DNA of 64,000 bases from Petrolisthes cinctipes (GCA_033782935.1 JAWQEG010001559.1:2357001-2421000); one strand, 5' to 3'. Numbered from the stretch's first letter, positions 1 to 11,981 are shown. Notes: a model not told the origin generated them from the letters alone. A program made the numbers and translations.

Positions 1-555
1 GGGTGGCTGGCGTATGAGCGAATTTCAACAAACATCAGACAGAGCCTTGTATCTTCCTCTCCATCTTGTATTGACGTCTTCTTTGTCGATTGTTATCAAT
101 CACACGAAAGCAAAACCTTCCCAGCAGGAACAGTGACCACCACCAAGCCGAGGCTACGAGCACACAGCACTTGTTGGTGTGTTTGTTATCAACTTATTGT
201 TTTGATTTGTAAAGCATGTCGTACTGCAGGCAGCTACTATCTGCAGAAATAATTTCTTTTTCTTTTATTACCTTTGTTGATGGTCACTTGGATTATTTAA
301 ATTACATTAAAAATCAAGAAATATTCACATGTATATGTAAAACCGATGAATGTTTATCCATTGAGGCACACACACCAAAAATAGCACAACACAATAAAAC
401 ATCACAAACTATATTGCTAGCTCATTAATATGCACTTAAAAATGCTTACTTGAATCTGAAAATCATTGTAAATACATTATTATAACGAAGAAGGGTCTAT
501 ATGCAGATTTCAATGTCCTTAATATAAAATTAAAGATTAAAAAATCTGGAGGTAT
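1..555. other. Unassigned flank, no gene seen
   Basis: AT-rich sequence with no recognisable coding motif. It may contain the 5' part of the family A LINE that becomes readable from about 556, but I cannot place the 5' end of that element. Confidence 0.4.
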
Positions 556-1233
556 GTGGTGTCAACCCCTCGATCCACGCTTAATGCGAACGGTCCTAAT
601 AAGTACTACGCCTTCATCAACACCACTACTGCGGACATAATTCTAACATATATACGTCCCACAGCCATGTCCACTTCCTCGAGGGATTGTCCCAAGTGGA
701 AGCTGGAGAAGGAGGTCTGCTCGGTGAAGGCAGTGAGGGGCATCTCCTAATATGATGCGAGGAAGGTGGTGATGGGATCGCAAGCGAATCCATCACCCAA
801 TTTCTCGTATGCATCGGCGGTGATGACCCGACCCGTGATGTGTACTATCAGTACTCAGAATGAGTCACAGCCTAGCGAACAGGCCGGTCACTCTATTTCT
901 ACACCTACTATCATTACCCCCATTAAGACTATTACCCCATCTACCAACTCCTATTCTCAGGCTGCAGCTTCTTTACAGTCAGAGAAACAAAAGAAGTCAG
1001 ACAAGTATGATAAAATAAAATACACCACCCTTAAACCAAACAAGTCACTTCCTTGAACACACCCTAGTACCTACTCCCACTTCAGTGGGGGAGAGAAGGA
1101 ATAGCTCTTCCTCGGTGGAGTCTGGGAGATTCACCATTGATGAGGAAGCAATGGATGTCTCCAGACGCAAGAACCGGGAAAGGTCCCCCGGTAGCCACTC
1201 GCCAGGCGGCGGGCGGCACAAAAAGACCCCGTA
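556..1233 (+). pseudogene. LINE A ORF1 (gag-like) C-terminal remnant
   Basis: One frame runs from 556 to 1056 with a single stop at 748-750, and continues after a frameshift to about 1233. It carries the CPKWKLEKE motif followed by a DARKVV segment. This is the pattern after the zinc knuckles in ORF1 proteins of I-type LINEs, which bind element RNA. Downstream is a Ser/Pro/Arg-rich stretch with SRRKNRERSPGSHSPGG near 1165-1215, typical of the ORF1 C-terminus. The zinc knuckles themselves are not readable. It lies just upstream of the endonuclease, as expected for ORF1-ORF2 order. Confidence 0.6.
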
Positions 1234-1247
1234 ACTCTTAAACCGCC

Positions 1248-1905
1248 ATGTTCATTATACTACAGTGGAATTATAGAAGTCTTGGGAATAAATTGCATAA
1301 CACAGCACTATCATTACACACACACAGGCCAGGCGTCGTCTGTTTACTGGAGACAGGGTTGGAGAATCACTCTGACCCACCACAATTTAAACACTACAAC
1401 GCATACAGGAGAAACGATGGACATGGAGTAGCAATATACACACACAAATCACATCCACATACACAAATAACATTAAACACTACTCTGGAAGTCGTTGTTG
1501 CAGAGTGAAATTACACAACACCTACATATCTATCTGCTCTCTTTACTGTCTGCCACGTGGCTCCATTGACAGTGATTTATTACACAATCTGTTTGTTCAA
1601 CTTCCTAGTAAAAAATTGGTACTGGGCGATTTTAATGCCCATCACCCAGTGGGGAAGCTTAAGGACTGATGTTCGAGGAGGGCAGATAGCAGACATTATA
1701 CTACAATCTAACCTCTGCTTCCTGAACGATGGTCAAGCCACCAGAGTTGACAATCGTTCTGGTAACTTTTCGGCCATTGATTTGTCTCTGGCCTCCCCGG
1801 ATATACATCAGGATTTTTCTTGGCATCCTGATTCCGACTCCTTTGGTAGTGACCACTTTCCCATCTGTCTCTCTTATTCATAGCATACTGTTCCAGCCCC
1901 TTTGG
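1248..1905 (+). pseudogene. LINE A APE-type endonuclease domain
   Basis: N-terminal part of ORF2, which nicks the target DNA for target-primed reverse transcription. It opens with ILQWNYRSL and LLETGL (catalytic Asn and Glu motifs), then after a frameshift shows LVLGDFNAHHP at 1616-1648, and closes with SAIDLSLASP and GSDHFPI near 1850. These are the standard APE-endonuclease blocks. Reading needs at least two frame changes and there is a stop at 1506-1508. A short imperfect tandem duplication (about 21 bp, twice) sits at 1965-2007 just downstream. Confidence 0.75.
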
Positions 1906-1920
1906 TACCAAAGTTCAATT

Positions 1921-3544
1921 TAAAGAGAGCAGATTTGGGGGTCTTTCGGGAGTATCGTCGACCTAGATATATCCGGGGAGACCATAGATATATCCAGGTA
2001 GACCATAGATGAAAAGATGCGAAATTTAACATAAAACATTATACACGCACCGAGGTTGCTATTCCCAATACCTCTACAATTCGAAATAACCGTGAAGCAG
2101 ATTGGTGGTCAACGGATTGCCGACAGGCATTAAGGAAACGCAATAGGAGATACAGGATTTTTGACAAACAGCCCACTCAGAACAACTTTATAGCTTACAA
2201 ACGGGCGAGAGCTGGGGCAAGGAGAGTAATTAAAAGAGCTAAAAGGAACTCTTGGCGGTCGTTTGTGTCCACGGTGAATCGTTTCACTCCTTTAATAAAA
2301 GTCTGGTCCACTATAAAGATATTAAATAACAAACGCCCGTATACCCCCATCACCACTCTTCAAGTGGACAACAACATCTACGACGATCCCGTGGATGTAG
2401 CAATCGTACTTGCCAGGAGTTTCTCAAAAGTAAGTAGTTCAGCCAACTACGACCAAAGTTTTCTCCATCATAAACGTATGGCTGAACTACAAGAAATAGA
2501 CTTTGCAACAGAAGATGTAGACTATCCATACAACCGGGAGTTTACGATAGACGAACTTCTCCTGCCCTAAGATCCTGTAAAGACACCAGTCCTGGACCTG
2601 ACACCATAACGTATGGTATGATCCTGCATCTTGGCCAGGATAACCTGGTCAAGTTGATAGCGGTGTATAATGAGATTTGGGTGTCTAACACCTTCCCAAA
2701 CTCATTGTACTTTGCGTGGGTCATACCGATACCTAAACAGTCTGGTCGTCTTGTGAATCCCAGTTCATTTCGACCTATTGCGTTGACTTCTTGCCTTTGT
2801 AAAGTCATGGAAAAAATTATAAATAATAGGCTACTTTTTGTTTTAGAAGCTAAGGGTTTATTGAGTGATCGACAATGTGGCTTCCGGAGACACCGGAGCA
2901 CAGTTGATCACTTGATGAACCTGGAACATTGCATTTCAAAGGCATTTGCCAATAAAGAATTCAAGGTAGGGGTGTTCTTGGACATCCATAAAGCCTATGA
3001 CATGACATGGCGACACGGTTATGGTTTAAGAGGTAATTTGCCCATTTTCATTAACAACTATTTGCGTTACAAAACTTTTCTGTCACCCTTCCCTGTAACG
3101 TAACATCGGTCATATTATCCAAGAGAACGGAGTGCCACAGGGAAGTTTGCTTAGTCCTACACTTTTTAACATCATGATCAATGATATTCTGTCATCAGCT
3201 CTAGTTCCCAGGAATCTTAAATACTCGTTGTATGCTGATGATTGTGCAATGTGGCACTCGTCACGTAATGCACAGTTTTCAGTAGGACGGATTCAAGCAG
3301 CGCTTGATTCTGTCCACCAATGGGCCTTACAGTGGGGCTTTAAGTTTTCCGTTCCTAAGTGTAACGGAGTAATTCTTAGTAAACGTAGAGTACCTCAAAT
3401 TAACGTAACGTTAGATGGCCAACCGGTACCATTTCACAATTCTGTAAAAATTTTAGCAATCCATTTTGACCAAAGATTAAATTTTACACATCATATTAAT
3501 AATTTGCTTGTTCGTTGTGAAAAACCTTTAAATGTCCTTAAGTA
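1921..3544 (+). pseudogene. LINE A reverse transcriptase, 5' part
   Basis: Reverse transcriptase domain of ORF2. Visible blocks are FRPIALTSCLCKVMEKIINN, GFRRHRSTVDHL, FLDIHKAYDMTW (catalytic Asp near 2980), PQGSLLSPTLFNIMINDI, and YADD at 3231-3242, followed by the Trp-rich region after the active site. A frameshift separates the FLDIHKAYD and PQGSLLSP blocks near 3100. The frame ends abruptly inside the thumb at KPLNVLKY, where the Tc1/mariner-like element has inserted; the protein resumes at 5631. Confidence 0.85.
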
Positions 3545-5627
3545 CAGTTGCGAGCTGATGGGATGGATACACGAGCACACTCATCATGGGGTAGCTTCTA
3601 CCTGACGAGTTATGGGGGAGTTTGAGAGGAAGAAGGGAGGGTATGGACGGGCTGGTGGAGGGAGAAAGAGCAAGAGAGGCGCCAATAACCGTGGCTATAG
3701 GTCTTTCTTTATCTTATTGATTTATGGTTGACTTTGGGCGAAGGGACTATTGGAGATGGTGTTCACATTGATAAACCAATGTATGGAATTATAGCATGGT
3801 CATCATACTTTTAAGAGTACTCTCATATATAAGTATTGTTCGATATCAGAACTGTAATGGCATCAGATGGGATGGTTGTCTATAAAACTTGACAAATTTA
3901 ATGAAATTCCTATACTCAATGATAAATGTGCTTCAACAATAATTAATATTACACAAAATTATGAGAACCACAAGTAGCCTATCCATATATTTTATTTGAA
4001 AAAAATTATTCTGTGGAACGGAATGAGACAGAATCTCTTCTGCAGAATATAGGCATATTTCTGGTGAAGTGAGGGTTCGAGTCATGTGATCCACATTTCC
4101 CTTTATACACACACACACACACACCAAATTCGCTTGATCCCACACCTTGTAGCTTTCGCAGGCTTACCAACTTAACACACGCGAAAAAAAATAGCTTGTT
4201 CTACGTTACGTATAGTGTATTATTGGATTACAAGTAAATTTCTGCCCATAACAAGGACATCATTAACACGTAGGCATAGTAGAATAAAGCTAGTTACTAT
4301 TTGTGAAGCATATGATGATCAGTGGTGACAACCTTTGAGGTGTCAGACTTCATGGCAAAGTTAGTGAGACTCAAAAAGTTATTACGCGTCCAATAAAATG
4401 TTCTAGATACTGTGTGTATTTATCCTTGAAAATAATGGTTACTGTCAAGTAACTACAGTGATAACATGAAATGATTATATTGTTGTTGATTGCAGGGTGT
4501 TACTCACTGCATTTTTTTTTTTTTTTTTTTGAGCGAGCCCTACAAATTTATAATGACGAGTCTCTAAGTGCACACAGTAATACAAAAGATTAATTCAATA
4601 GAAGACTACCATCAGCATCTTGCAATTACTTTTAATACTTACTTTATAATAATATTACTGCACCTTGTATGCCACAATATTTATATTATAAAACTCGTAA
4701 TAATGACAACATTAAAGTAAAAGACAATATAAAGAAATACAAATTTCAGTTTTATTTCTATAAAACATTACATATTTGTCTTCCATAATTCTTAGTGTTT
4801 ATAATGATGAATTTAGATGCATCCTATATATATGTCTAGTTTTCACCCACAAGACTTAATTATTGATGATGGCAATCTAGCAAACCAATGCATTTTGAAG
4901 GCCAGAATTATAACATATTATTCTCCCGACAAAGAGAATACATATTTGTCACCTTTGATTTGTCCAGGTTTAATAGAAACAGTGGATTTGTGGTAAACTT
5001 TAATTTAATCATTTGGTTATGTAATTATTGATGAATGTTTTGTTGCGATGGATAACAATGTTTTTATTACTTGAAACCTTTAAGCTAACTATCACACAGT
5101 TCACAATGGTGAGCTTAGTGTGGCGAAATAATATCAGTTATATATCCAACTCAAAAGCATTCATCAGTTATTACATATCCCTATGTCCGTCTAACTCGTA
5201 TACACAACTAATTCAATTCATCCTGCCATATCTTCACTCACGTCGCCCATACAGTCATTCCCAACCACTTTCATTCCTCCTTCCCGTCTCTCCCGACTCC
5301 AACCGCACACGCACACACACACACACACACACCTGTACAATTCTCCACATACACTTTTTAATTTTTTTATGTCTCCTTAATGACCACATAGAAGTCGATA
5401 GGCGTAAAACCTAAATACACACACACTCCCGTCTCTCCTTCTCATCAGTGAAATGTGAATGCTTCGAATCAAACTTTCAGAAGTGGCAACACTCCACCAG
5501 CCCCTACAAAACCTCCCCCCATCTGTTCCTCTCTCTCTCTCTCTAACTTCCCCCCTCCATAACTCGTCAGGTAGAAACGACCCCATGATGAGTGAGCTCG
5601 TGTCTCCATCCCATCAGCTCGCGACTG
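3545..5627. mobile_element. Tc1/mariner-like non-autonomous element inside LINE A
   Basis: The ends are inverted copies of each other for about 75 bp, with weaker similarity to about 115 bp. Left end: CAGTTGCGAGCTGATGGG at 3545. Right end reversed: CAGTCGCGAGCTGATGGG from 5627. Each end abuts TA (3543-3544 and 5628-5629; the wider GTAC also matches). CAGT ends plus a TA duplication point to Tc1/mariner. Leaving out the insert and one TA restores the LINE thumb frame without a gap, which fixes the boundaries. No transposase frame is seen in the 2.1 kb. It holds (AC)n at about 4109-4125 and 5308-5332 and a T tract at 4513-4531. Confidence 0.85.
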
Positions 5628-6846
5628 TACCTATCAGGTACCTCATGGGGAGCCGACAGAAAATCTCTATTAAAGGTGTATAAGACCCTTATTCGTACAA
5701 AGCTAGACTATGGCTCACAGGTGTATGGGTCGGCTTCAGATACAACACTAGGGAGATTGGATGTGTACCAGAATAAATGTTTACGTGTGTGTTTGGGAGC
5801 TCTGAACTGTACACGGGTAGCTCGGATGGAGGTGGAGGCTAATACACCTCACCTCCGACTTCGACGTGACCAGCTCGCTCTCACCACTGCCATGACCACC
5901 ATACGGAAGTCGGAGGTCGGCAACGTTGCCAGTGCCTCCCTCTAACTACACCATAGAAAACGGAGGAGACTACTGGCACTATGCCTCCACCAGCTGGCCG
6001 AGCAACTAGGTATGGACCTTGGGGACTGCGACAAGTTGGTGACCTGCAGAATACCACCATGGGAGACATCCAACTTCGGCGTCAATATATCATGGCTACC
6101 AACATCGAAGGAAAAGGCGCCAGAGTTGGAGATACACCACTTGTTTGGAGACATCATTTGCAGTCACCTGGGGTCCCACCACGTGTATACTGACGGCTCA
6201 AAGTTGGATGAATGTGTGGGTGCAAGTGTATGGTCGAATGAATGTGAACCTAGGTATAGATTGCCGACACATACATCTGTGTTTATAGCAGAACTCTGCT
6301 ATAGACAAAGCCATAGCCTATGCAATAACTTCTCATCACGATTCATTTGTCATTTTCTCAGACTCGAAGTCAGCCCTTCAGGCAACTAAGTCATGTCGAA
6401 CTATTTCCAATGAAATTCAGGGTCGCATCATTAACAAGTTGCACTTATGCAACAAGTCCTTCACTCTGATCTGGGTGCCCGGGCATTGTCGTATCTATGG
6501 CAATGAACGGGCAGACTCCCTTGCGAAATCGGCGGTGGAGCTCGACGGGACTTGGGATGTCCCTCGTTATCTACAGTCGTGTCTATCCCTAGGAAAGAAA
6601 TCAGTTAATTTTCTGTGGCAAAGCCAGTGAACCAGACTTAATATTAACACCATCAAGCCTCAACTGGGTGATTGGGCCACTGCCAACCGGCCCAATAGAT
6701 TAGATAAAAGAATACTGGCAAGAATAAGAACAAACTGCACCAGAATAACTCATCTAGAACCATATATTGATAAACGTTTTCCACCGCATTGTAACACCTG
6801 CAATGCGGTGTTATCTATCAGTCATATCATCCTGCATTGTCGGTGA
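5628..6846 (+). pseudogene. LINE A RT thumb, RNase H and C-terminal knuckle
   Basis: Resumption of ORF2 after the inserted element. The thumb region reads GTSWGADRKSLLKVYKTLIR and TKLDYGSQVYG. An RNase H domain follows, with YTDGSK near 6188 (first catalytic Asp), SDSKSALQAT near 6362, and WVPGHCRIYGNERADSLAKS near 6472-6535 (last catalytic Asp). It degrades the RNA of the RNA:DNA hybrid. After a TGA at 6628-6630 the same frame continues to CNTCNAVLSISHIILHC, a C-x2-C-x7-H-x4-C knuckle, and stops at 6844-6846. At least two frameshifts lie between thumb and RNase H. Confidence 0.8.
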
Positions 6847-7039
6847 TTTGTGGGGGAACGTGCTTCCCTCATAAGTTAGTACGATGCAGTAAAAGTCCCC
6901 TTCACACTCTTAGCTATTAGTAGGTACATAGATTAGTTTATTACGTAGGACGAAAAATTAAGAAATATTAATATTTGTATCAATTTACAAAAAAATATTT
7001 AGTATATAAATTTAGTTTTAAGGTTAATTGTTATAAGAA

Positions 7040-7040
7040 T

Positions 7041-7084
<44 letters not shown>

Positions 7085-7096
7085 TAATAATAATAA
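7040..7096 (+). repeat. (TAA)n, probable 3' tail of LINE A
   Basis: A nearly pure TAA array about 190 bp after the ORF2 stop. I-type LINEs often end in TAA repeats, so this is the likely 3' end of copy 1. Confidence 0.65.
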
Positions 7097-7384
7097 TTAT
7101 TAATATAATAATGCATAGAATAACATGCAAAAAGTTATAATTAAAAATGACAGAAAAAAAAAATTATTAATGACCAACACCATGGTCGATAGGCCAGGGA
7201 AAAAAAAAAGTACATACCTCAGTATGAAAAGCATAACGGCACGTACTCTCAGCTTGGGATAGGTGAAGGCATTTGTGAGTGAGACCTGCTTTGGTTGTTC
7301 CTTTATCAGTTTGTTTACCACGCACTGCACCTGCTCACGTGACATCCCAGTAGCACCGTTTTGTGAGCCAATCTGAAGTACAGT

Positions 7385-7830
7385 ACCGTTGAAAGTTAGA
7401 AATATTGTTGACAAATTGAAGGGCCGTAGTGAGTTAATACTTAATAATAAATTGAAGGACAAGATTAAGTTAGTAATGGTATTAATTAATAGTTGTGCTT
7501 GATTTGAAAGGCTGTTGTGAGTGAATAGTTAATTGAAGGATAGCTGTGAGTTAATAAGGATATAATTTTATTGTTGTTGGCGATTTGAAGGGCCGGCGTG
7601 AGTTAATAATTAATTAAAGGATAGTAGTGACTTAATAAAGGTATAATTTATTTGTTGTGGGTGAATTGATGGGCTGTTGTGAGTTAATAAAAGATGCATC
7701 ATATTTTGTTGTGAGTGCATTGAGGGGTCTTGTGAGTTATGAACGGTATGATTTATTGCGGGTGAATTGAGTTTCTGTATAATTAGGGGCATTATATATT
7801 TGTTGTGGGTGAATTGACGGGCTACAGATT
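7385..7830 (+). repeat. Degenerate minisatellite, about 60-70 bp unit
   Basis: Repeated blocks of the form gaattgaagggctgttgtga followed by gttaataa and a T-rich stretch recur about seven times with indels. No coding capacity is evident. Confidence 0.6.
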
Positions 7831-9695
7831 CCGCCTCTAAAGTATTCCCCGAGTCAGACTTAATTACCAGGAAAAACATAATTATGTAGTGTTTTTTTTC
7901 TGATTTTCGTGGTTCGTACATGTGAGTTGAAGCAAGGATTCTAGTACTCCGAAAAGGATAGGGCACTCCAATATCACTCTAAAAATTATCTTGGGCCACT
8001 CATTGTTGTTTTCGAGTTTTTCTTGTCGTCGCTCTGGCTGCCTCAGAGCCTGGGCTGACTGGAACAGTGGCGCCTCTAGCGGCCAGCTAGAATCAATACT
8101 CCAGCCTGCTTCCCTTTAACCTGATTAAAATTTAAGTCGGATTTTCTTTACTAGTATCGCACAGGACATTTGATATTAATTATTTGGCTATAGAATGAAT
8201 TATTATATTCATTGTGGTCAAATTTCATAATAAATTACGATAATATCTACGAAAAAGCTATAATATATTGCTAAAAAAAAAACATACCTACCATTTAGGC
8301 CTACGTACAGTAGGCTACCTCCAATGTGCGATGATTCTTACCTGATTATGACCTGTACATTTATGTTTCTCAACAATATTTTGATGTAAAAGTACCAAAA
8401 AAAAAAAAAAAAGAATACATATAGTTTATGCTTAAAACTATAAAGCAATGAGCTATATAAGTAGGCCTACTGTACAACACTGTTACCCCCACTTAGTGAG
8501 AGCATTCTTGCTTGCTGTAAGGACAAGACAGTTATCTTTACATGTGCTTGAGAATGAAAAAAAAAAATTTTGCTAGGTGTATGTATTAAAGGCAAATTAC
8601 ATAAATTATCCATTTCCTGATATCTACGAAAGAGACCTAGTTGCTAAAGCATCCATACTTTAATAAAATTGAAGCAAAATATAAAAAATGAGTAATTATT
8701 ACCTGTTTATGATATCTACAATATATTTTTTCAATAGTATTCTGATGTATAATTGAAGAAAAGGACAGTCATACAGGTTTTATAGGCCATACTTAAAAAT
8801 ACAAAACAATGAACTATAAGCTGTACAGCACGTACAGTACAGTATTATATTGTCATCACCAGTACATGAGAGCATTATAACCTTACTATGAGGAGAGGTT
8901 ACATGTGTTTTAAAATCAATTATTGCCTGTTTTATTTCTTAGCTTGAGAGGCTCTGAAAATAAGGAGTTGCTTTCATTATATCTTGCTGTCTCAAGTCTA
9001 CAGCCTTAGTTTCAGTCTGGGGGTAAGGCAAATATACAGTATATGCAATACTCCATCCTGACAGGAACAAGGACTACAATACGGTACTTAGAAAAATAGA
9101 AAATATAAGGTAGGCTATCATCATCTGACACCAGTTAATATGAATGTCATTACCACCAATATAAATACTTTATGACTATAGAAAGGATAAGGTATCATCA
9201 AAGAGTATGAAAGGTAAAGAGGGGACACTCGCGACCGCCTTTATGGGGAGAACGTAACAGCGGGAACAGTGGCGCCGCGCGGCGGCAAGCGCGATAAACT
9301 ATACGTCAACACCAATGGCCAATGCTACTTGTCTTGTTGTTATCACTTATGAAGTTTGGAAAAATACTTTTCAATTTACATTATGCACATACGTATATCG
9401 ATGTACCTACCTGTAGCGCTTCCTTAGTAATTTCCAGATGTTTTTTTTTAAGTAGCCTACATTTTAACTCGTCACTGACATTTGACACTCTCACGTCCCT
9501 ACTACTGTACTGTATTGCACAATATCCTGAGGAGTCCAAGAATACTTCCCTAGTGTCTTTACATGGCATAAAGGGCTATTAAAAAGTCCCAATTTATACA
9601 ATTACTTTATTCTCTAACACGCCGTAATGCTCGGCACACTCACGCACACAAACACATCAAATCTACTGTCATTAGCCTATGGCAGTCTCATAATT

Positions 9696-9934
9696 ACCAC
9701 TACCACCAGTACAACCACCACTACAACTACCACTAGTACAACCACCACTACAACTACCACTAGTACAACCACTACCACCAGTACTACCACAACAAGCACC
9801 ACTACAACTACTACCAGTACAACCACCACATCCACAACAAGCACAATTACTACCAGTACAACCACATCAAGCACGACAACCACCACTACAACTACCACTA
9901 CCACCAGTACAACCACAACAAGCACAAATACCAC
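9696..9934 (+). repeat. (ACC/ACA/ACT)n trinucleotide array
   Basis: About 80 triplets of ACN with occasional AGY. It reads as Thr/Ser on one strand and Val/Leu on the other, so the long open frames here are by-products of the repeat. Confidence 0.9.
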
Positions 9935-10475
9935 GGTACTGAAAATAAATTCTCCAAGCAATCCTCATTGAGTCTATTGGTTAGCAAGTAAGACAGCTTG
10001 TACTCCGAATGTAATTCATCCCACAACTGTATCAGACCATTTATGTTCATCTGCCAACCAAGGAAACAAGGCAGTTTACGAGGACCCAATGGTTTAGTAT
10101 TAGCAAACCACGTCAAGCAGCCAGATAGAAATTCCTTGTGACCTGAATTTACACTACATGCAGGTCTCATTTTAGCAGCACTGGTACAGTCATGGTCAAA
10201 GGTCCTGCAAACTGGTGAATAAAATCGAGCCATGTGAGTGAATCTTATGAATCAATATTACAGAGACCAACAGCTGTATAGTTTTGGATCGTTTTTCGAA
10301 GCCATCTCACTGGAAGGCGTTGCAGGACTATTGACCGTGACTGTACGAGATCCACTATTAAAACAGTTGAATAATAAATCTTTTCAACAAAGTCTGCAGT
10401 GTACTGTGCTTTTGCTGGTAAAGCATTAAAAGTGCATAGAGTCCATATCGCAGCAGAAAACTGCGTACCGACCAT
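9898..10475 (-). pseudogene. P-element/THAP9-type transposase fragment
   Basis: Two minus-strand stretches in different frames. The upstream one (10475-10245) carries FSAAIWTLCTFNALPAKAQY and TADFVEK, resembling the segment before the GTP-binding insertion of P transposases. The downstream one (10233-9898) carries GLIQLWDELHSEYKLSYLLT followed by NRLNEDCLENLFSV. The NRLN-D-LEN-FS signature is characteristic of P-element and THAP9 proteins, which cut and rejoin the element ends. The THAP DNA-binding domain and the rest of the catalytic core are absent. After LENLFSV the frame runs into the trinucleotide repeat, so the end is lost. Confidence 0.65.
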
Positions 10476-10983
10476 GTTGTTTATAACGCCAGTGACGCCA
10501 CAACTCGAGTTTTACGCGCTTGTCACTTGGGGCGCAACCGTCGCTAAAGTAACACGGGAGCGTGAGGAGTGTCCCCTCTTTACCTTCAATACTCTTTGGT
10601 ATCATCATCTAACACCAGTTAATATCAAATTAATACTGCATAACTATCACAATCAGTCACAACTATAGACTACTCCGTAGCTTGCTAAGTTATGTAAAAA
10701 CTCGCATCTCAGGATCTTTAGAACAGAGGAAAATTGATAGTTCCTTATTCCACTTAGAATTGCTGGAACCGCTTCTTGCTGAAAACCCAGTATTCCCTAT
10801 TTCAGTCACAGAATCAACTTTGGCAAAAAAAGAAAAAAAATGAAAAAAAAAAAACCGCTCACCACTTGTGTGTAAGTAAAGGCGCCAGCTGTTGGGTGGC
10901 TCTGCTGTACTGCGAAGACTAAAACTCCCATAAGAGTGGCCTATCCTTCTCCAGTACTAAAACCCTTGGTTGAAATCATGATT

Positions 10984-11164
10984 GTAACACCTGCGTAGTA
11001 CTGTTTTTATGTTGTAAAGTGTCAATGTATGGTAAATGTGGCAACTGTGTAGTACTATTTGTTTGTATGTATGTTGTAAAGTGTCAATGTGTGTATGGTA
11101 GATGTGGCACCTGTGTTGTACTAGCTATTTATTTCCATGTATGTTGTAAAGTGTCGATGCTATG
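10984..11164 (+). repeat. Minisatellite, about 54-66 bp unit, three copies
   Basis: The block tatgttgtaaagtgtcaatg occurs three times, each preceded by cacctgNgtNgtact. 10607-10980 and 11165-11690 contain no readable gene; short A tracts occur at 10826-10854. Confidence 0.7.
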
Positions 11165-11821
11165 CAGTATTTGTGAGACTTAAAAACAGCAGCTGTTATT
11201 ATTGTCTTTAATAAAATATTACTTGTGAAATAATGATGATAAAGTCGTTTTTTAATTATTTGTTTATATTATTATAATGGACAGTCAGTGAGTATAATAT
11301 GTCCTGCGCAGGTGCCACATCTACCACTTAGCCAGATCACAAATGAGTAGTGTAGAAGGTTTGGTGAAATTGATGATAAGGATAAAGGAAGACCACCCTA
11401 GGACAGGAACACCCTGTAGGATGTGGGAGAAGGTAACAGACATATAAGGTAACAGACAGAGAGGTGGGACAAGCGCATAGGAACACATAACAAGGGGATA
11501 GTATACGTTTGGTACATTGAAGCTTAATTATTGATTCGTCCAAAGTAGGCCGGGAAACAGAACCAGATTAACCCCTAAAGACCGAAAAGCCACAGTTCTG
11601 GCGATTTCCAATTACACCATGAAATCATAATAGCCAGAATTCTGGAGCAGCGACAGAAAATGTGGTGCACAATAATTAGCTAAACAACTAATGGTATTGG
11701 TTAGTTTTCGTAATGGAGTAGAGAGAAGAAGGATTTTGGGCTTTATGCCTATCGACTCATGGTGTTGGTCATTATGGCAGTCAGCCTTGTTACATCAACA
11801 CATCTTTCCTCAACCCACAAG

Positions 11822-11981
11822 GTTACAATCCTTGCTATTACAGCCTGGTACCTACTTACTGCTAGGTGAACAGGGACATAGGGGGCGGGGAAATTTGTCC
11901 AACAATTCCACTGACTCTGATATTGAACCCGGGATCTCTCGCTTGAGAGGAGAGCATGTTAACCATTACACCATCAGCACC
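11822..11981 (-). mobile_element. tRNA-derived SINE
   Basis: On the minus strand, from 11981, the sequence reads GGTGCTGATGGTGTAATGGT, then an anticodon-like CTCTC..GAGAG stem, then ATCCCGGGTTCAATATCAG, which resembles a tRNA with A and B boxes. The acceptor stem does not close, so this is a SINE head and not a tRNA gene. Downstream (lower coordinates) is a body containing the complement of tacctacttactgctaggtg, a stretch I associate with arthropod SINEs. The 3' end is not defined. Confidence 0.6.

Larger units (their letters stand above)
556..7099 (+). mobile_element. Degraded LINE, family A copy 1 (I/Jockey group with RNase H)
   Basis: A non-LTR retrotransposon readable in order as ORF1 remnant, APE-type endonuclease, reverse transcriptase, RNase H and a C-terminal CCHC-like knuckle, ending in a (TAA)n tail. 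The domain order and TAA tail fit the I group; clade assignment is from motifs only. The copy has many stops and frameshifts and is dead. It is interrupted within the RT domain by a Tc1/mariner-like element at 3545-5627. The 5' boundary is not resolved. A second, worse preserved family member lies at 51427-54430. Confidence 0.8.
9200..10597 (-). mobile_element. P-superfamily DNA transposon, internally degraded
   Basis: Inverted ends of about 38 bp: AAAGAGTATGAAAGGTAAAG from 9200 and AAAGAGTATTGAAGGTAAAG reading back from 10597, followed in both by AGGGGACACTC. They are flanked by the direct duplication GGTATCATC (9191-9199 and 10598-10606), close to the 8-bp duplication usual for P elements. 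Inside, the minus strand encodes pieces of a P/THAP9-type transposase. A Thr-coding trinucleotide array at 9696-9934 has expanded inside it. The 1.4 kb length is too short for an intact transposase, so the copy is non-autonomous. Confidence 0.65.
7942..10959. mobile_element. Possible outer inverted-repeat element around the P-type remnant
   Basis: TAGTACTCCGAAAAGGATAG at 7942 is matched, inverted and with several mismatches, by TAGTACTGGAGAAGGATAGG reading back from 10959. Weaker inverted similarity continues inward around GGCGCC. No clear target duplication was found, so this is only a candidate. 7970-9190 has no readable gene. Confidence 0.3.

Noticed and set aside
216..428. 70-codon frame near the left edge
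   Set aside because: AT-rich, no motif, no splice or promoter support.
9627..9971. Thr-rich and Val-rich open frames resembling a mucin-like protein
   Set aside because: They follow the ACN trinucleotide array, on both strands, inside a decayed P-type element.
11920..11981. tRNA gene on the minus strand
   Set aside because: A and B boxes are recognisable but the acceptor stem does not pair and the anticodon arm is imperfect; it fits a SINE head.
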